Assembly: GCA_036384915.1 (NCBI GenBank)
Contig: DASVLJ010000011.1
Location: 186,001-250,000 of the forward strand
Length of the DNA stretch: 64,000 nucleotides
Source of the DNA: PKWO01 sp036384915
Lineage (GTDB): Bacteria; Pseudomonadota; Gammaproteobacteria; Burkholderiales; Burkholderiaceae_D
Reading direction: 5' to 3'
The notes below the pieces were generated by a model. It searched no databases. It was given only the letters and a program-made list of their open reading frames with translations, and was not told where the DNA came from. This document shows, in pieces, positions 1-6,602 of this stretch (the first letter of the stretch is position 1; every line of letters starts with the position of its first letter). Position numbers and translations under genes: made by a program.

Positions 1-363
1 GAGCAAGGGTTGCAACTGCTCCGCTGCGGGAATGCGCGCCTCGCGGAAATTCCAGGCACGGCGCAAGACGCCCGAGGTGATGTCGAACAGGCCGCCCGAT
101 GCCTTGTGGAGCGCATCGGCATAGCCGAACAGGGCCACGGTTTCATCGTCGCATTCGACGGCACTTTCCCCGGCCGCGGCATTGATGCGCGACACGATGC
201 TGTCGGGCCGGTAGCGCGAATACTTAATTTCGATGCGGCGCACCTCATCGATCGCTGGCTGGGCCAGCCGGCGCGCCTCGTCTTCATCGCGGGCTGCCAG
301 CCGGACTTCGCAGGTGCTGGCCATGGCGCCGAAAGCGACGCCGAAGGTGGGTAGGGAATTCAT
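1..363 (-). CDS. apbE: FAD:protein FMN transferase (ApbE family), 5' part only
   Basis: ApbE enzymes use FAD to attach FMN covalently to Thr/Ser of exported redox proteins. Only the first 121 codons are inside the window; the gene runs off the left edge. Family landmarks are visible: FGAMASTCEVRL (residues 11-22), KYSRYRPDSIVSRIN (47-61) and GGLFDITSG (90-98). The metal-binding C-terminal half is not visible. The N-terminus MNSLPTFGVAF shows no clear lipoprotein signal, so export is uncertain. It lies 27 bp downstream of the DUF4266 lipoprotein gene, in the same direction as the TlpA gene. From memory, ApbE, DUF4266, a thioredoxin-like protein and a DUF3570 beta-barrel recur together, so a DUF3570 gene may lie beyond the edge. 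Confidence 0.88.
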   Translation of the reverse strand, partial: MNSLPTFGVAFGAMASTCEVRLAARDEDEARRLAQPAIDEVRRIEIKYSRYRPDSIVSRINAAAGESAVECDDETVALFGYADALHKASGGLFDITSGVLRRAWNFREARIPAAEQLQPLL

Positions 364-390
364 GGCGCCATCATACCGCGCCACGGCGCA

Positions 391-633
391 TTAATTGCAG
401 CCGCAACCGCCGCCGCCCACGCCGGAACCGCCGGACGCCGCTTCACGGCTGTAATAGATATGCTCGGCGAACTTGGCGTCGAGCGGATCGCTGCCCTGGA
501 TGGTCATCTCGGGCTTGGCCAGCACGCCTTTTTCCCAGGGCTGCACCGGCTGGATCAGGCTGCAGCCCGTGAGCGCGATCAGGGAGGATGCAAGCGCCGT
601 GGTGCGGCACAAGGTTTTGAACGAATTCCGCAT
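391..633 (-). CDS. DUF4266 family small lipoprotein with Gly/Cys tail
   Basis: An 80-residue exported protein of unknown function. Residues 1-24 form a lipoprotein signal peptide with lipobox LTGC (Cys24). The body carries the family hallmark PWEKGVLAKPEM (residues 33-44) and DPLDAKFAEHIYYSREA. The tail GGSGVGGGGCGCN is almost pure Gly and Cys and is the striking part of the protein. Its start lies 8 bp after the TlpA stop and its stop is 27 bp before apbE, so the three are probably one operon. A TlpA-like thiol reductase next door fits a role in handling the two tail cysteines. The family function is not known to me. Confidence 0.85.
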   Translation of the reverse strand: MRNSFKTLCRTTALASSLIALTGCSLIQPVQPWEKGVLAKPEMTIQGSDPLDAKFAEHIYYSREAASGGSGVGGGGCGCN

Positions 634-641
634 GATGCCCC

Positions 642-1157
642 TTATTGCTTGACCAGTTTGAGATTGCCGCGGATGCGGTTTTCCAGTTCGGCACGGTCCG
701 CTTCATTGAAACCCTCATGCATCGCGATCACGCGGCCATCCGGCGCAATCAGCACGCTGCTGGGCATGCCTTTGACGCCATAGGAGCGCGCCACTGCACC
801 GCCCGGATCGAAACCTATCTTGAAACCGGCCGACACGATGGAGAGAAATTCGAGCGCATCGGTACGCTTGGCATCAAGATTGACGGCCACGACTTGCAAT
901 CCCTGATCGCCATAGCGTTTCTGCATGTCGTTCATCCAGGGAAAAGATTTCTTGCATGGGCCGCACCAGGAAGCCCAGAAGTCGAGATAAATCAGTTTGC
1001 CATGATATTCACTGAGCTTGACGTTGGCGGTTTGCCCCGCCACGTCGAATTGGGGCGCTTCCGCGCCCTGCTCCACGGCCAGCGCGGGCAGGCCGAAAGC
1101 GAACAGGATGGCGCCCAGCATGAGGCGCAAGGCTTTGACGCGGTGATGTGGATTCAA
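642..1157 (-). CDS. TlpA-family periplasmic thiol-disulfide oxidoreductase
   Basis: A thioredoxin-fold protein acting in the periplasm on disulfides. The active site WASWCGPCKK is clear, followed by the cis-Pro region GVKGMPSSVLI. I chose a TTG start at 1157 because AGGGGAAG lies just upstream; it gives a 171-residue protein beginning MNPHHRVKALRLML, a basic N-region followed by a hydrophobic core ending in LPALAVEQG, i.e. a signal peptide. An ATG at 1121 (MLGAILFAFG) is an alternative. Its stop is 8 bp before the DUF4266 gene, so it is a candidate partner for that protein's Gly/Cys tail. No terminator separates it from the porin gene about 100 bp upstream. Confidence 0.88.
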   Translation of the reverse strand: MNPHHRVKALRLMLGAILFAFGLPALAVEQGAEAPQFDVAGQTANVKLSEYHGKLIYLDFWASWCGPCKKSFPWMNDMQKRYGDQGLQVVAVNLDAKRTDALEFLSIVSAGFKIGFDPGGAVARSYGVKGMPSSVLIAPDGRVIAMHEGFNEADRAELENRIRGNLKLVKQ

Positions 1158-1257
1158 TTGCTTCCCCTGTCGAAAAACTTGATGAATGGCCAACCCGAGC
1201 GGGCGAGCCTGCTTTCCCAGTCTATTCCGGAGGAAGCGGGCAAGGTTCAATCAGGGC

Positions 1258-2025
1258 TCAAAAATTCCAGGAGGCGTCGAATACGCCCGCATAATGGCGC
1301 GTGACACGCTGGGAGTAGTAGGTATTGTCGTAGGCGCGGTAGGTGTAGACGGTGGTCTCGTTCACGGAGGCAAGCGCCCATTGCAGGTTCCAGTCGCCTG
1401 CATGATAGGCCAGGCCAACACGGGTATCGCCATGGCTGTCCTTGTGGCTTGCGTCATCGCGCAGCCCTATGTCGAGATAGCCGGCGTGGGCCGTGAAGCG
1501 CAGCTTTTCCGTCAGCGGCACATTGTAATTGAGCTCGCCGTAGATCGAACGCACGCCGTCACCGAGATAGTTGGGCGAATAGTACAGCCGGACATTGAGT
1601 CGGTCGGTCGACAGTCCGACGAAGGCTTCGGTGTAATTCTGGCTCGTCCCGCCGGTATAGGCGGACTCCGAAACGCCCGCTTCCCAGCTCAATTCACTGG
1701 TCCACTGATGAGCATATCCGCCGTAGGCAATGGCCTGGCCGTGGGTGCCCGGCAGATCGACCGGCGAGAGGAACAAGCCGGCGAACCAGCCGCTATCGAA
1801 GTCGGCGGTCAGGTTCAATTGCGCTTCCGGATTGTCGTTCGAAAACGAGGTGCCGCGATAGATATAGTTCGATACCAGTGACACGCTGCCGCTGACTTGC
1901 GCGCCAGCGCTGCCGCTGACGGTAAGCATGGCAAGCGCCGTCAGGCGCAAAAGACAGGAGGAGGAAAAGCGGCAGGCTCGAAGGCGAGCATCAAGGTCAG
2001 GGCGTATGGGTCGTTTTCGGAACAT
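1258..2025 (-). CDS. TorF-family putative porin
   Basis: Predicted outer-membrane beta-barrel of the TorF / TIGR02001 family, 255 residues. After a long leader (Arg-rich, then CLLRLTALAMLTVSGSAGAQ) the mature part begins VSGSVSLVSNYIYRGTSFSN, the usual opening of this family, and continues with alternating aromatic/glycine strands. It ends in Phe (DASWNF), as expected for a BAM-assembled barrel. The annotated ATG overlaps the subtilase stop by 29 bp and has no good ribosome site, so translation is probably coupled or the true start is internal. Last of the four closely linked sigma-operon genes. Substrate unknown. Confidence 0.82.
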   Translation of the reverse strand: MFRKRPIRPDLDARLRACRFSSSCLLRLTALAMLTVSGSAGAQVSGSVSLVSNYIYRGTSFSNDNPEAQLNLTADFDSGWFAGLFLSPVDLPGTHGQAIAYGGYAHQWTSELSWEAGVSESAYTGGTSQNYTEAFVGLSTDRLNVRLYYSPNYLGDGVRSIYGELNYNVPLTEKLRFTAHAGYLDIGLRDDASHKDSHGDTRVGLAYHAGDWNLQWALASVNETTVYTYRAYDNTYYSQRVTRHYAGVFDASWNF

Positions 2026-3256
2026 GGGCCGCGGTGCAGGAGCAGGGACAGTTTCCCGTGATGCGGCCTATCGTAGCACAGGCGTCGATGCCGTCGTTGC
2101 CGTCGAGCCCGGCATTGACCACCTGCGCTTCGACCTGTGCGGTGCTGAGCGCGGGATACAATTCGTTGAGCAAGGCCACCATGCCGGCGACGTGCGCCGC
2201 CGCGTAGGATGTCCCGGAGACGAAGTTCCAGCGTCCATCGAGGGCAGTGGTCGGGATATCGCGTCCCGGCGCCAGCAGCACATGCGCTCTGCTGCCGCGC
2301 GCGTCGGGCGACGCAACCGCCAGCACCCCGCCCAAACTGGCGGGAAAGCCGCCGTCGACGTTTTGCGGATCGACTGCGGCCACAACCAGGATGCCTTTCT
2401 TCAGCGCGACGTCGAGCAGACGGGCGAGCAGACGGTCAGGCGGGCCGCCCAGGCTCAGGTTGATGATCTTGGCATCGTGCGCGATGGCGAAATTGAGCGC
2501 CTTGGCCAGCGTGAAGCTATTGCATTGCGCCCGCGCATCCGGCGCTTGCCAGCACGCGCGCAAGGCCATCACGCGCGCGTTCGGCGCAATCCCTTCTATG
2601 CCCACGCCGTTTCCCGCCACTGCGGCGATGATGCCGGCCACGGCCGTGCCGTGCTGCTCGCCCGCATAAGGCATGCCGTCGACGAAATTTTCCTTCAGCA
2701 CGACCTGGCCGCGCAGGTCGGGATGATCGGCTTCGACGCCGCTATCTATGACCGCCACCGTGACGTTGCGCCCTGTGGCGACGCGGTGCAAGTCGTTCAA
2801 ATGCCACAGCGAAGAGCTCGGCTGGGCCGGAAACAGCGGATCGTTGCCGAGGGTGTGGAAGGTGCTCATCGGCTGCACCCATTCGATACGCTTGTCGCGC
2901 GACAGGACTTCCACCATGTGGGCCGCCGTGCCGCGTGCCGGATCTTCCATCACGTAGCAGTCGATGCCGAGCGCAGGCATGGGCCAATCCGTGACCAGGA
3001 CCAGTCCATGCGCCTTGGCCAGTTCCTCGGCGATGCGGCGGCGCGCGCTATGGCCGCCATCGTCGCCGTAACTACCGGAGTAACCCGAATCCGGCCGGTA
3101 ATGCGGCGCCGGCAGATGCAGCATCACCAGCACTTGATGCTCCGCCCGGTTGTCGTCGTACGGAGGCACGCCGCTCTCGACTGCGACAGCGACCGCCGAG
3201 GCGGCCAGCAGCGCCGCCAGCAACAAGCCGCGCACCAGGGCGAACAGGTTATTCAC
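1997..3256 (-). CDS. S8 family serine peptidase (subtilase), secreted
   Basis: Subtilisin-like protease, 419 residues, with a signal peptide (residues 1-26) and a propeptide region (about 40-130, ending KRIEWVQPM). The catalytic triad is visible: Asp171 in VIDSGVEADHPD, His202 in HGTAVAGII and Ser350 in SGTSYAAAHVAG. The oxyanion-hole motif, usually AAGN, reads AAVD here, so the Asn appears replaced by Asp. The C-terminus is short and Cys-rich (CATIGRITGNCPCSC). The start is a GTG whose GTGA overlaps the anti-sigma stop, so the two are translationally coupled. It is probably exported and could act on the anti-sigma factor's periplasmic domain; that link is inference. Confidence 0.92.
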   Translation of the reverse strand: MNNLFALVRGLLLAALLAASAVAVAVESGVPPYDDNRAEHQVLVMLHLPAPHYRPDSGYSGSYGDDGGHSARRRIAEELAKAHGLVLVTDWPMPALGIDCYVMEDPARGTAAHMVEVLSRDKRIEWVQPMSTFHTLGNDPLFPAQPSSSLWHLNDLHRVATGRNVTVAVIDSGVEADHPDLRGQVVLKENFVDGMPYAGEQHGTAVAGIIAAVAGNGVGIEGIAPNARVMALRACWQAPDARAQCNSFTLAKALNFAIAHDAKIINLSLGGPPDRLLARLLDVALKKGILVVAAVDPQNVDGGFPASLGGVLAVASPDARGSRAHVLLAPGRDIPTTALDGRWNFVSGTSYAAAHVAGMVALLNELYPALSTAQVEAQVVNAGLDGNDGIDACATIGRITGNCPCSCTAAHVPKTTHTP

Positions 3257-3900
3257 TTCACGCCTCCGGCATCTAGCGATTCGGCCATGGTCACGGCCGG
3301 TTCGCCGCGCAGGGCGGCAAGCGCATGCGCGCGCTTGCCGTCATCGACGTGCACGACGTAGGCGCCGGTCACCAATGGGCCGTCGACCACGCGCGCATCG
3401 GCGCCTTGCAGGATGCGGCGCAGTTCGCTTTCGGCAGTCTGCGGCTTGAACATCACGACCGCATTGCCTTTGTCTTCGACCTGGGCGCCGAGGGCAATGT
3501 ATTGCACCGGGCCGGCCTGCTTTTGCAGCACCACCACGCACAGGCAGGCCAGCGCAGCCGTCTGTGCCGCAATCACCCAGGGCATCCACCATTGCCTGGC
3601 CCATCCCTGCAAGCGCTCCGCCAGGGTCGGCCTGCGTACCCGCTGCTGCGGCGGCAATTGCGCCCGCAATTTGGCGAAGGCGCTGTCGACGTCGATCGCC
3701 GCGCGCGGTTCCAAGGGGATGGCTTGCATCTTCCTCTGCAATTCGCGCTCCAATTCGATGTTGGCCTGGCATTGGCTGCAGGTAAGCAAGTGCTCCTGGA
3801 CCAGGGCGGTTTCGGCCGGGTTCAGGGTGCCGAGCACGAACCAGGGCAGCAATTCCTGCGCTTCCTGGTGCGCGTCCGTATTCAAGGGGATGACGCTCAT
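3253..3900 (-). CDS. membrane anti-sigma factor with zf-HC2 and a subtilase-propeptide-like C-terminus
   Basis: A 215-residue single-pass anti-sigma factor. The cytoplasmic zinc-finger domain has HLLTCSQC (His37, Cys41, Cys44). One membrane helix spans about residues 106-125. The periplasmic part (145-209) contains VVMFKP, then YVVHVDDG, then ALAALRGEPAVTMAES. That order strongly resembles the propeptide/inhibitor domain of subtilases (I9 or fervidolysin-type), judged by eye. The ATG overlaps the sigma stop as ATGA and the TGA overlaps the protease GTG as GTGA, so sigma, anti-sigma and protease are coupled. An upstream in-frame extension of 29 codons is rejected because of this overlap. Confidence 0.88.
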   Translation of the reverse strand: MSVIPLNTDAHQEAQELLPWFVLGTLNPAETALVQEHLLTCSQCQANIELERELQRKMQAIPLEPRAAIDVDSAFAKLRAQLPPQQRVRRPTLAERLQGWARQWWMPWVIAAQTAALACLCVVVLQKQAGPVQYIALGAQVEDKGNAVVMFKPQTAESELRRILQGADARVVDGPLVTGAYVVHVDDGKRAHALAALRGEPAVTMAESLDAGGVK

Positions 3901-4493
3901 GATACTTCTCCAAAATGCGGTGCCAGCACGGTTTTCATCCGTCGCCGCGCATGGAACATGCGCGTTTTGACGGTATTGACCGGACATTCCATGATTTCCG
4001 CAATTTCTCCGTAGTCCATGCCATGATAATAGGCAAGATTTACAACATGCCGTTGTTCGGCGGGCAAGGTATCAAGCGTCTTTCCCAGCAGAATCTGCAA
4101 CTGCTGTTGCGAAAATTCCTGTTCCGGTTCGTTTTCCGCTGCGGAAGCATATTCCTCGCTGTCGGATTCCACCGGATCGTCGAAGGCGCTGACGGCTTTC
4201 AAGCCCTTGCGATAGGCGATGGCAAAAATCCAGGTCGACACCTTGGAGGTGCCGTCGAAGGTAGCGGCCTTTTGCCAAACTACCATCATGGTGTCGTTGA
4301 TAATTTCCTCGATCAGGTGGGCATTCCTGGTCATACGGTCGAGAAAGCGCGTCAGGCGCGGAAAATAGCCGCGGTACAGCGTTTCGAAAGCGTGCATGTC
4401 GCCCTTGGCAATAGCGCCAATCAACCGCACTTCGACCGCTTCTGCGCCCCCCTGCTTTGCCGGGCCGGGCTGGGCGCGCCCTGTTTTAAACAT
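3897..4493 (-). CDS. ECF-type RNA polymerase sigma factor
   Basis: A 198-residue sigma-70 family factor with only regions 2 and 4. Region 2 spans about residues 38-100 (FETLYRGYFPRLTRFL, then WQKAATFDGTSKVSTWIFAI). Region 4 spans about 135-185, with LPAEQRHVVNLAYYHGMDYGEIAEI and the recognition helix CPVNTVKTRMFHARRR. It has a good ribosome site (AGGAG) before the ATG. It heads the operon sigma, anti-sigma, subtilase, porin and overlaps the anti-sigma start by 4 bp. The preceding promoter candidate (4515-4544) could be autoregulated. The signal sensed is unknown. Confidence 0.93.
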   Translation of the reverse strand: MFKTGRAQPGPAKQGGAEAVEVRLIGAIAKGDMHAFETLYRGYFPRLTRFLDRMTRNAHLIEEIINDTMMVVWQKAATFDGTSKVSTWIFAIAYRKGLKAVSAFDDPVESDSEEYASAAENEPEQEFSQQQLQILLGKTLDTLPAEQRHVVNLAYYHGMDYGEIAEIMECPVNTVKTRMFHARRRMKTVLAPHFGEVS

Positions 4494-4514
4494 CTCGGCT
4501 CCTGTTGTCTTCCG

Positions 4515-4544
4515 TTTATACCGCTAAACGAAGAAACGGTTCAA
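4515..4544 (-). promoter_or_regulatory. candidate promoter of the sigma factor operon
   Basis: On the minus strand TTGAAC (4544-4539) and TATAAA (4520-4515) are separated by 18 bp, a fair match to a sigma-70 promoter. The same stretch, TGAACC with CGGTATAA, also resembles the AAC-containing -35 boxes of ECF promoters. It lies 22 bp upstream of the sigma ATG, with AGGAG between. Seen only by pattern. Confidence 0.45.
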
Positions 4545-4567
4545 GCCGACTTTTGATTGCAAATCCA

Positions 4568-5926
4568 TTAACTTTCCGGCTGTTCGGCCAGCACCCTTTC
4601 GCGCACGAACACGATATGTTCGCGCAAACTGTAAAACAGGTCGGCAAAGGTGGCGGGCACACGAATGTTCCGCACTGAAGTCTCGATGTCGGCCAGACGT
4701 ACCAGTTGCTGCTCGCGTGTTGCCGAATCAGTCACACCGTCACGCACTTCGCGCTCAAGTTCGAGCAATTCACGGTACCAGCGATAAATGCGGCCCTGCA
4801 TGCGCCAACGGTAAATGCCGGGAATGATCTTCAAGCCGGGAATCAGGATCAGCACCACAGGCAGCACAGCAACGATGGCGCGATTGATCAGGCGCGCCAG
4901 CCAGAACGGGAAGGTGCGGTAAAGATAGCTTTTGCCCGAAGTATAGTAGCGTTCGGCATCGGGCGAGATGGGAAAATCGTGGTGCAGCAAAGCGGGAAAT
5001 TCGCCGCTTTTCTTGAATATGCCGGCCTTGCCATGCACCTCGCGCGCAGCTTCGATCAGAAAATCCGACAAGGTGGGATGCAACGAGCTGCGCGACACCA
5101 GTTCGACCATGGGACCGACGAGATGGGCGTCTTCAGGCGGCAGGTCGCGTCCGAAATCGAGCGAGCCGCGCGGCAGCGACAGCTTGTTCAGGTAAGTGAA
5201 CTTGCGTGCATAAGCGTCGGCTTGGTTGAAGTCGAACAGATGCACATCGTCGGCGAAGATCAGTTCGTGGATCGTGTCCGTCGAGGCCGCATCGCTCATG
5301 ACGAACAATACGTCGACCTTGCCGTGCAACATGGCCGCGACCGCATCGGCCGGAGCGGATTCGACGAATCGACTCTTGCCGCCCGGCACAATGCCGTTGG
5401 CCTTCAGGAGATTCAAGGCAAGTACGTGGGCACCGCTGCCCGGCTCCCCTATCGCGATGCGCTGGCCTTCAAAATCCGAGAGCAGTACCTTGGGTTTGCC
5501 GCGGTAAAACACCAGCAAGGGCTGATAGGAGACGCTTCCGAGCGAAAACAGATGTTCGGCCTCCTCGGGACTGGCGTCCCCGCCCAGCACGAAGGCGACG
5601 TCGACACCAGAGTTCGGGTCGGTCAGTTTATGCAGATTGTCAAGCGACCCGTCGGAATGAACGATCTTGAGCGTGATGCCTTCGCGTGCCAGGATTTTTT
5701 TGTATTGCTCGGCATAGTGGTCGAACGAGCTGCCCGCAGGGCCGCTGGCGATGGTGAACGAGGATGGCGTGCCCTCGGAAAAGAAGATGAAGCACGCAAC
5801 GGCGATGCCCAGGCATACGAGCGCGACCATGCCCAGAGTCACGTAGATATTCGCGCCGAACGGCCAAAGGTTTGCCCAACTCCTGCCGGAATGGCTTTCT
5901 GTCCGGTCGTCATCAGTGTGTGCCAT
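4568..5926 (-). CDS. TAXI-family TRAP transporter solute-binding protein, membrane-anchored
   Basis: 452 residues. The N-terminal membrane anchor (about 28-50) is followed by a TAXI-type substrate-binding domain: FTIASGPAGSSFDHYAEQY (about 57-75), GVDVAFVLGGDAS and RIAIGEPGSGAHVLA. Near residues 345-375 there is a second hydrophobic segment (AIVAVLPVVLILIPGLKIIPG) followed by a helical cytoplasmic tail. This layout, a binding domain held between two membrane segments, differs from classic soluble TAXI proteins. No TRAP permease genes are nearby. The start has GGGGAG just upstream. Ligand unknown; a sensor role is as plausible as transport. Confidence 0.82.
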   Translation of the reverse strand: MAHTDDDRTESHSGRSWANLWPFGANIYVTLGMVALVCLGIAVACFIFFSEGTPSSFTIASGPAGSSFDHYAEQYKKILAREGITLKIVHSDGSLDNLHKLTDPNSGVDVAFVLGGDASPEEAEHLFSLGSVSYQPLLVFYRGKPKVLLSDFEGQRIAIGEPGSGAHVLALNLLKANGIVPGGKSRFVESAPADAVAAMLHGKVDVLFVMSDAASTDTIHELIFADDVHLFDFNQADAYARKFTYLNKLSLPRGSLDFGRDLPPEDAHLVGPMVELVSRSSLHPTLSDFLIEAAREVHGKAGIFKKSGEFPALLHHDFPISPDAERYYTSGKSYLYRTFPFWLARLINRAIVAVLPVVLILIPGLKIIPGIYRWRMQGRIYRWYRELLELEREVRDGVTDSATREQQLVRLADIETSVRNIRVPATFADLFYSLREHIVFVRERVLAEQPES

Positions 5927-5952
5927 CTATGCTCCCCACTTCAAATTCTTTT

Positions 5953-6070
5953 AGAACCCATTTCAAAATGACCAGGGCTAGGCGTCGCGACGAAGACAGT
6001 ACGACCGTACGGCAAGGCGACGGATGGCCGCCCCCGAGAACAACGCCATGGGCTCTTTGAAACCGGTTCT
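5953..6070. repeat. short inverted-repeat element, copy A
   Basis: A 118-bp noncoding element with imperfect terminal inverted repeats: AGAACCCATTTCAAA (5953-5967) against TTTGAAACCGGTTCT (6056-6070), 13 of 15 pairing. Its core starts GGCTAGGCGTCGCGACGAAG at 5976 and contains AACAACGCCATGGGC near the other end. The core matches a second element at 52671, whose terminal repeats differ. It fills the space between the yiaA-like stop (TAA at 6072-6070) and the TAXI gene; the right arm touches the yiaA-like stop codon. Confidence 0.75.
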
Positions 6071-6486
6071 TATTCGCCGTGCCGATTCGCTTCGAACACA
6101 GCCAGGTCGCGCGTATTTTTTTGCACGGCAACGGCGGAAAACAGGCTCAACACGAAAGCCATGCCGTAAAAACCCTTTTCCGAAAAGGCCAGCGCAGCGT
6201 TCCAAAGGCCGACCGACAACAGGCATAACGCCAGGATCACCGACAGCCAGCACAGCCCGAAATATATCCCGGTGACGGGAATGCCCTCAAGCCGGTCGCG
6301 CACGCTTTTCTGCAGGGATACTGCCGAAAACAAGCCGAACACCAGCACCGTGAAGTAGTAGCCCTTCTCGTTCAACTGCATCGTCGCGTTCCACAAGCCG
6401 ATGACGAACGCGATGGCGCCGGTCAGCAGCGCGGCCCACGATACGCCGACAAACGCCGCCGAAGGTTTTTGGATTTGTGCACTCAT
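6070..6486 (-). CDS. yiaA: YiaA/YiaB-type inner membrane protein
   Basis: 138 residues with two copies of the YiaAB two-helix unit. The first is about 13-55 (FVGVSWAALLTGAIAFVIGLW, then NEKGYYFTVLVFGLFSAVSLQKSVRD). The second is about 74-128 (YFGLCWLSVILALCLLSVGLW, then SEKGFYGMAFVLSLFSAVAVQKNTRD). The repeated NEKGYY/SEKGFY and SLQK/AVQK motifs show internal duplication. Four membrane helices are predicted by eye. Function of the family is unknown. The stop codon abuts the inverted-repeat element, which may act as its transcript end. The symbol follows the E. coli family name only. Confidence 0.85.
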   Translation of the reverse strand: MSAQIQKPSAAFVGVSWAALLTGAIAFVIGLWNATMQLNEKGYYFTVLVFGLFSAVSLQKSVRDRLEGIPVTGIYFGLCWLSVILALCLLSVGLWNAALAFSEKGFYGMAFVLSLFSAVAVQKNTRDLAVFEANRHGE

Positions 6487-6602
6487 GTTGGCATGCTCCC
6501 TGACTATTTGATCGAATTGACAAGCTTGCCGCGATTATAGTCACCTTGCGGCGGAATTATCAAAACACGGATGGCTAGTATCGAAAGCTTAGGCCGCAGG
6601 TA

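Noticed and set aside
1928..3361. 477-codon plus-strand frame opposite the subtilase
   Set aside because: Arg/His-rich composition typical of antisense frames; the minus strand carries a complete catalytic triad.
4706..5971. 421-codon plus-strand frame opposite the TAXI gene
   Set aside because: No family features or ribosome site; opposite strand is a clear TAXI protein.
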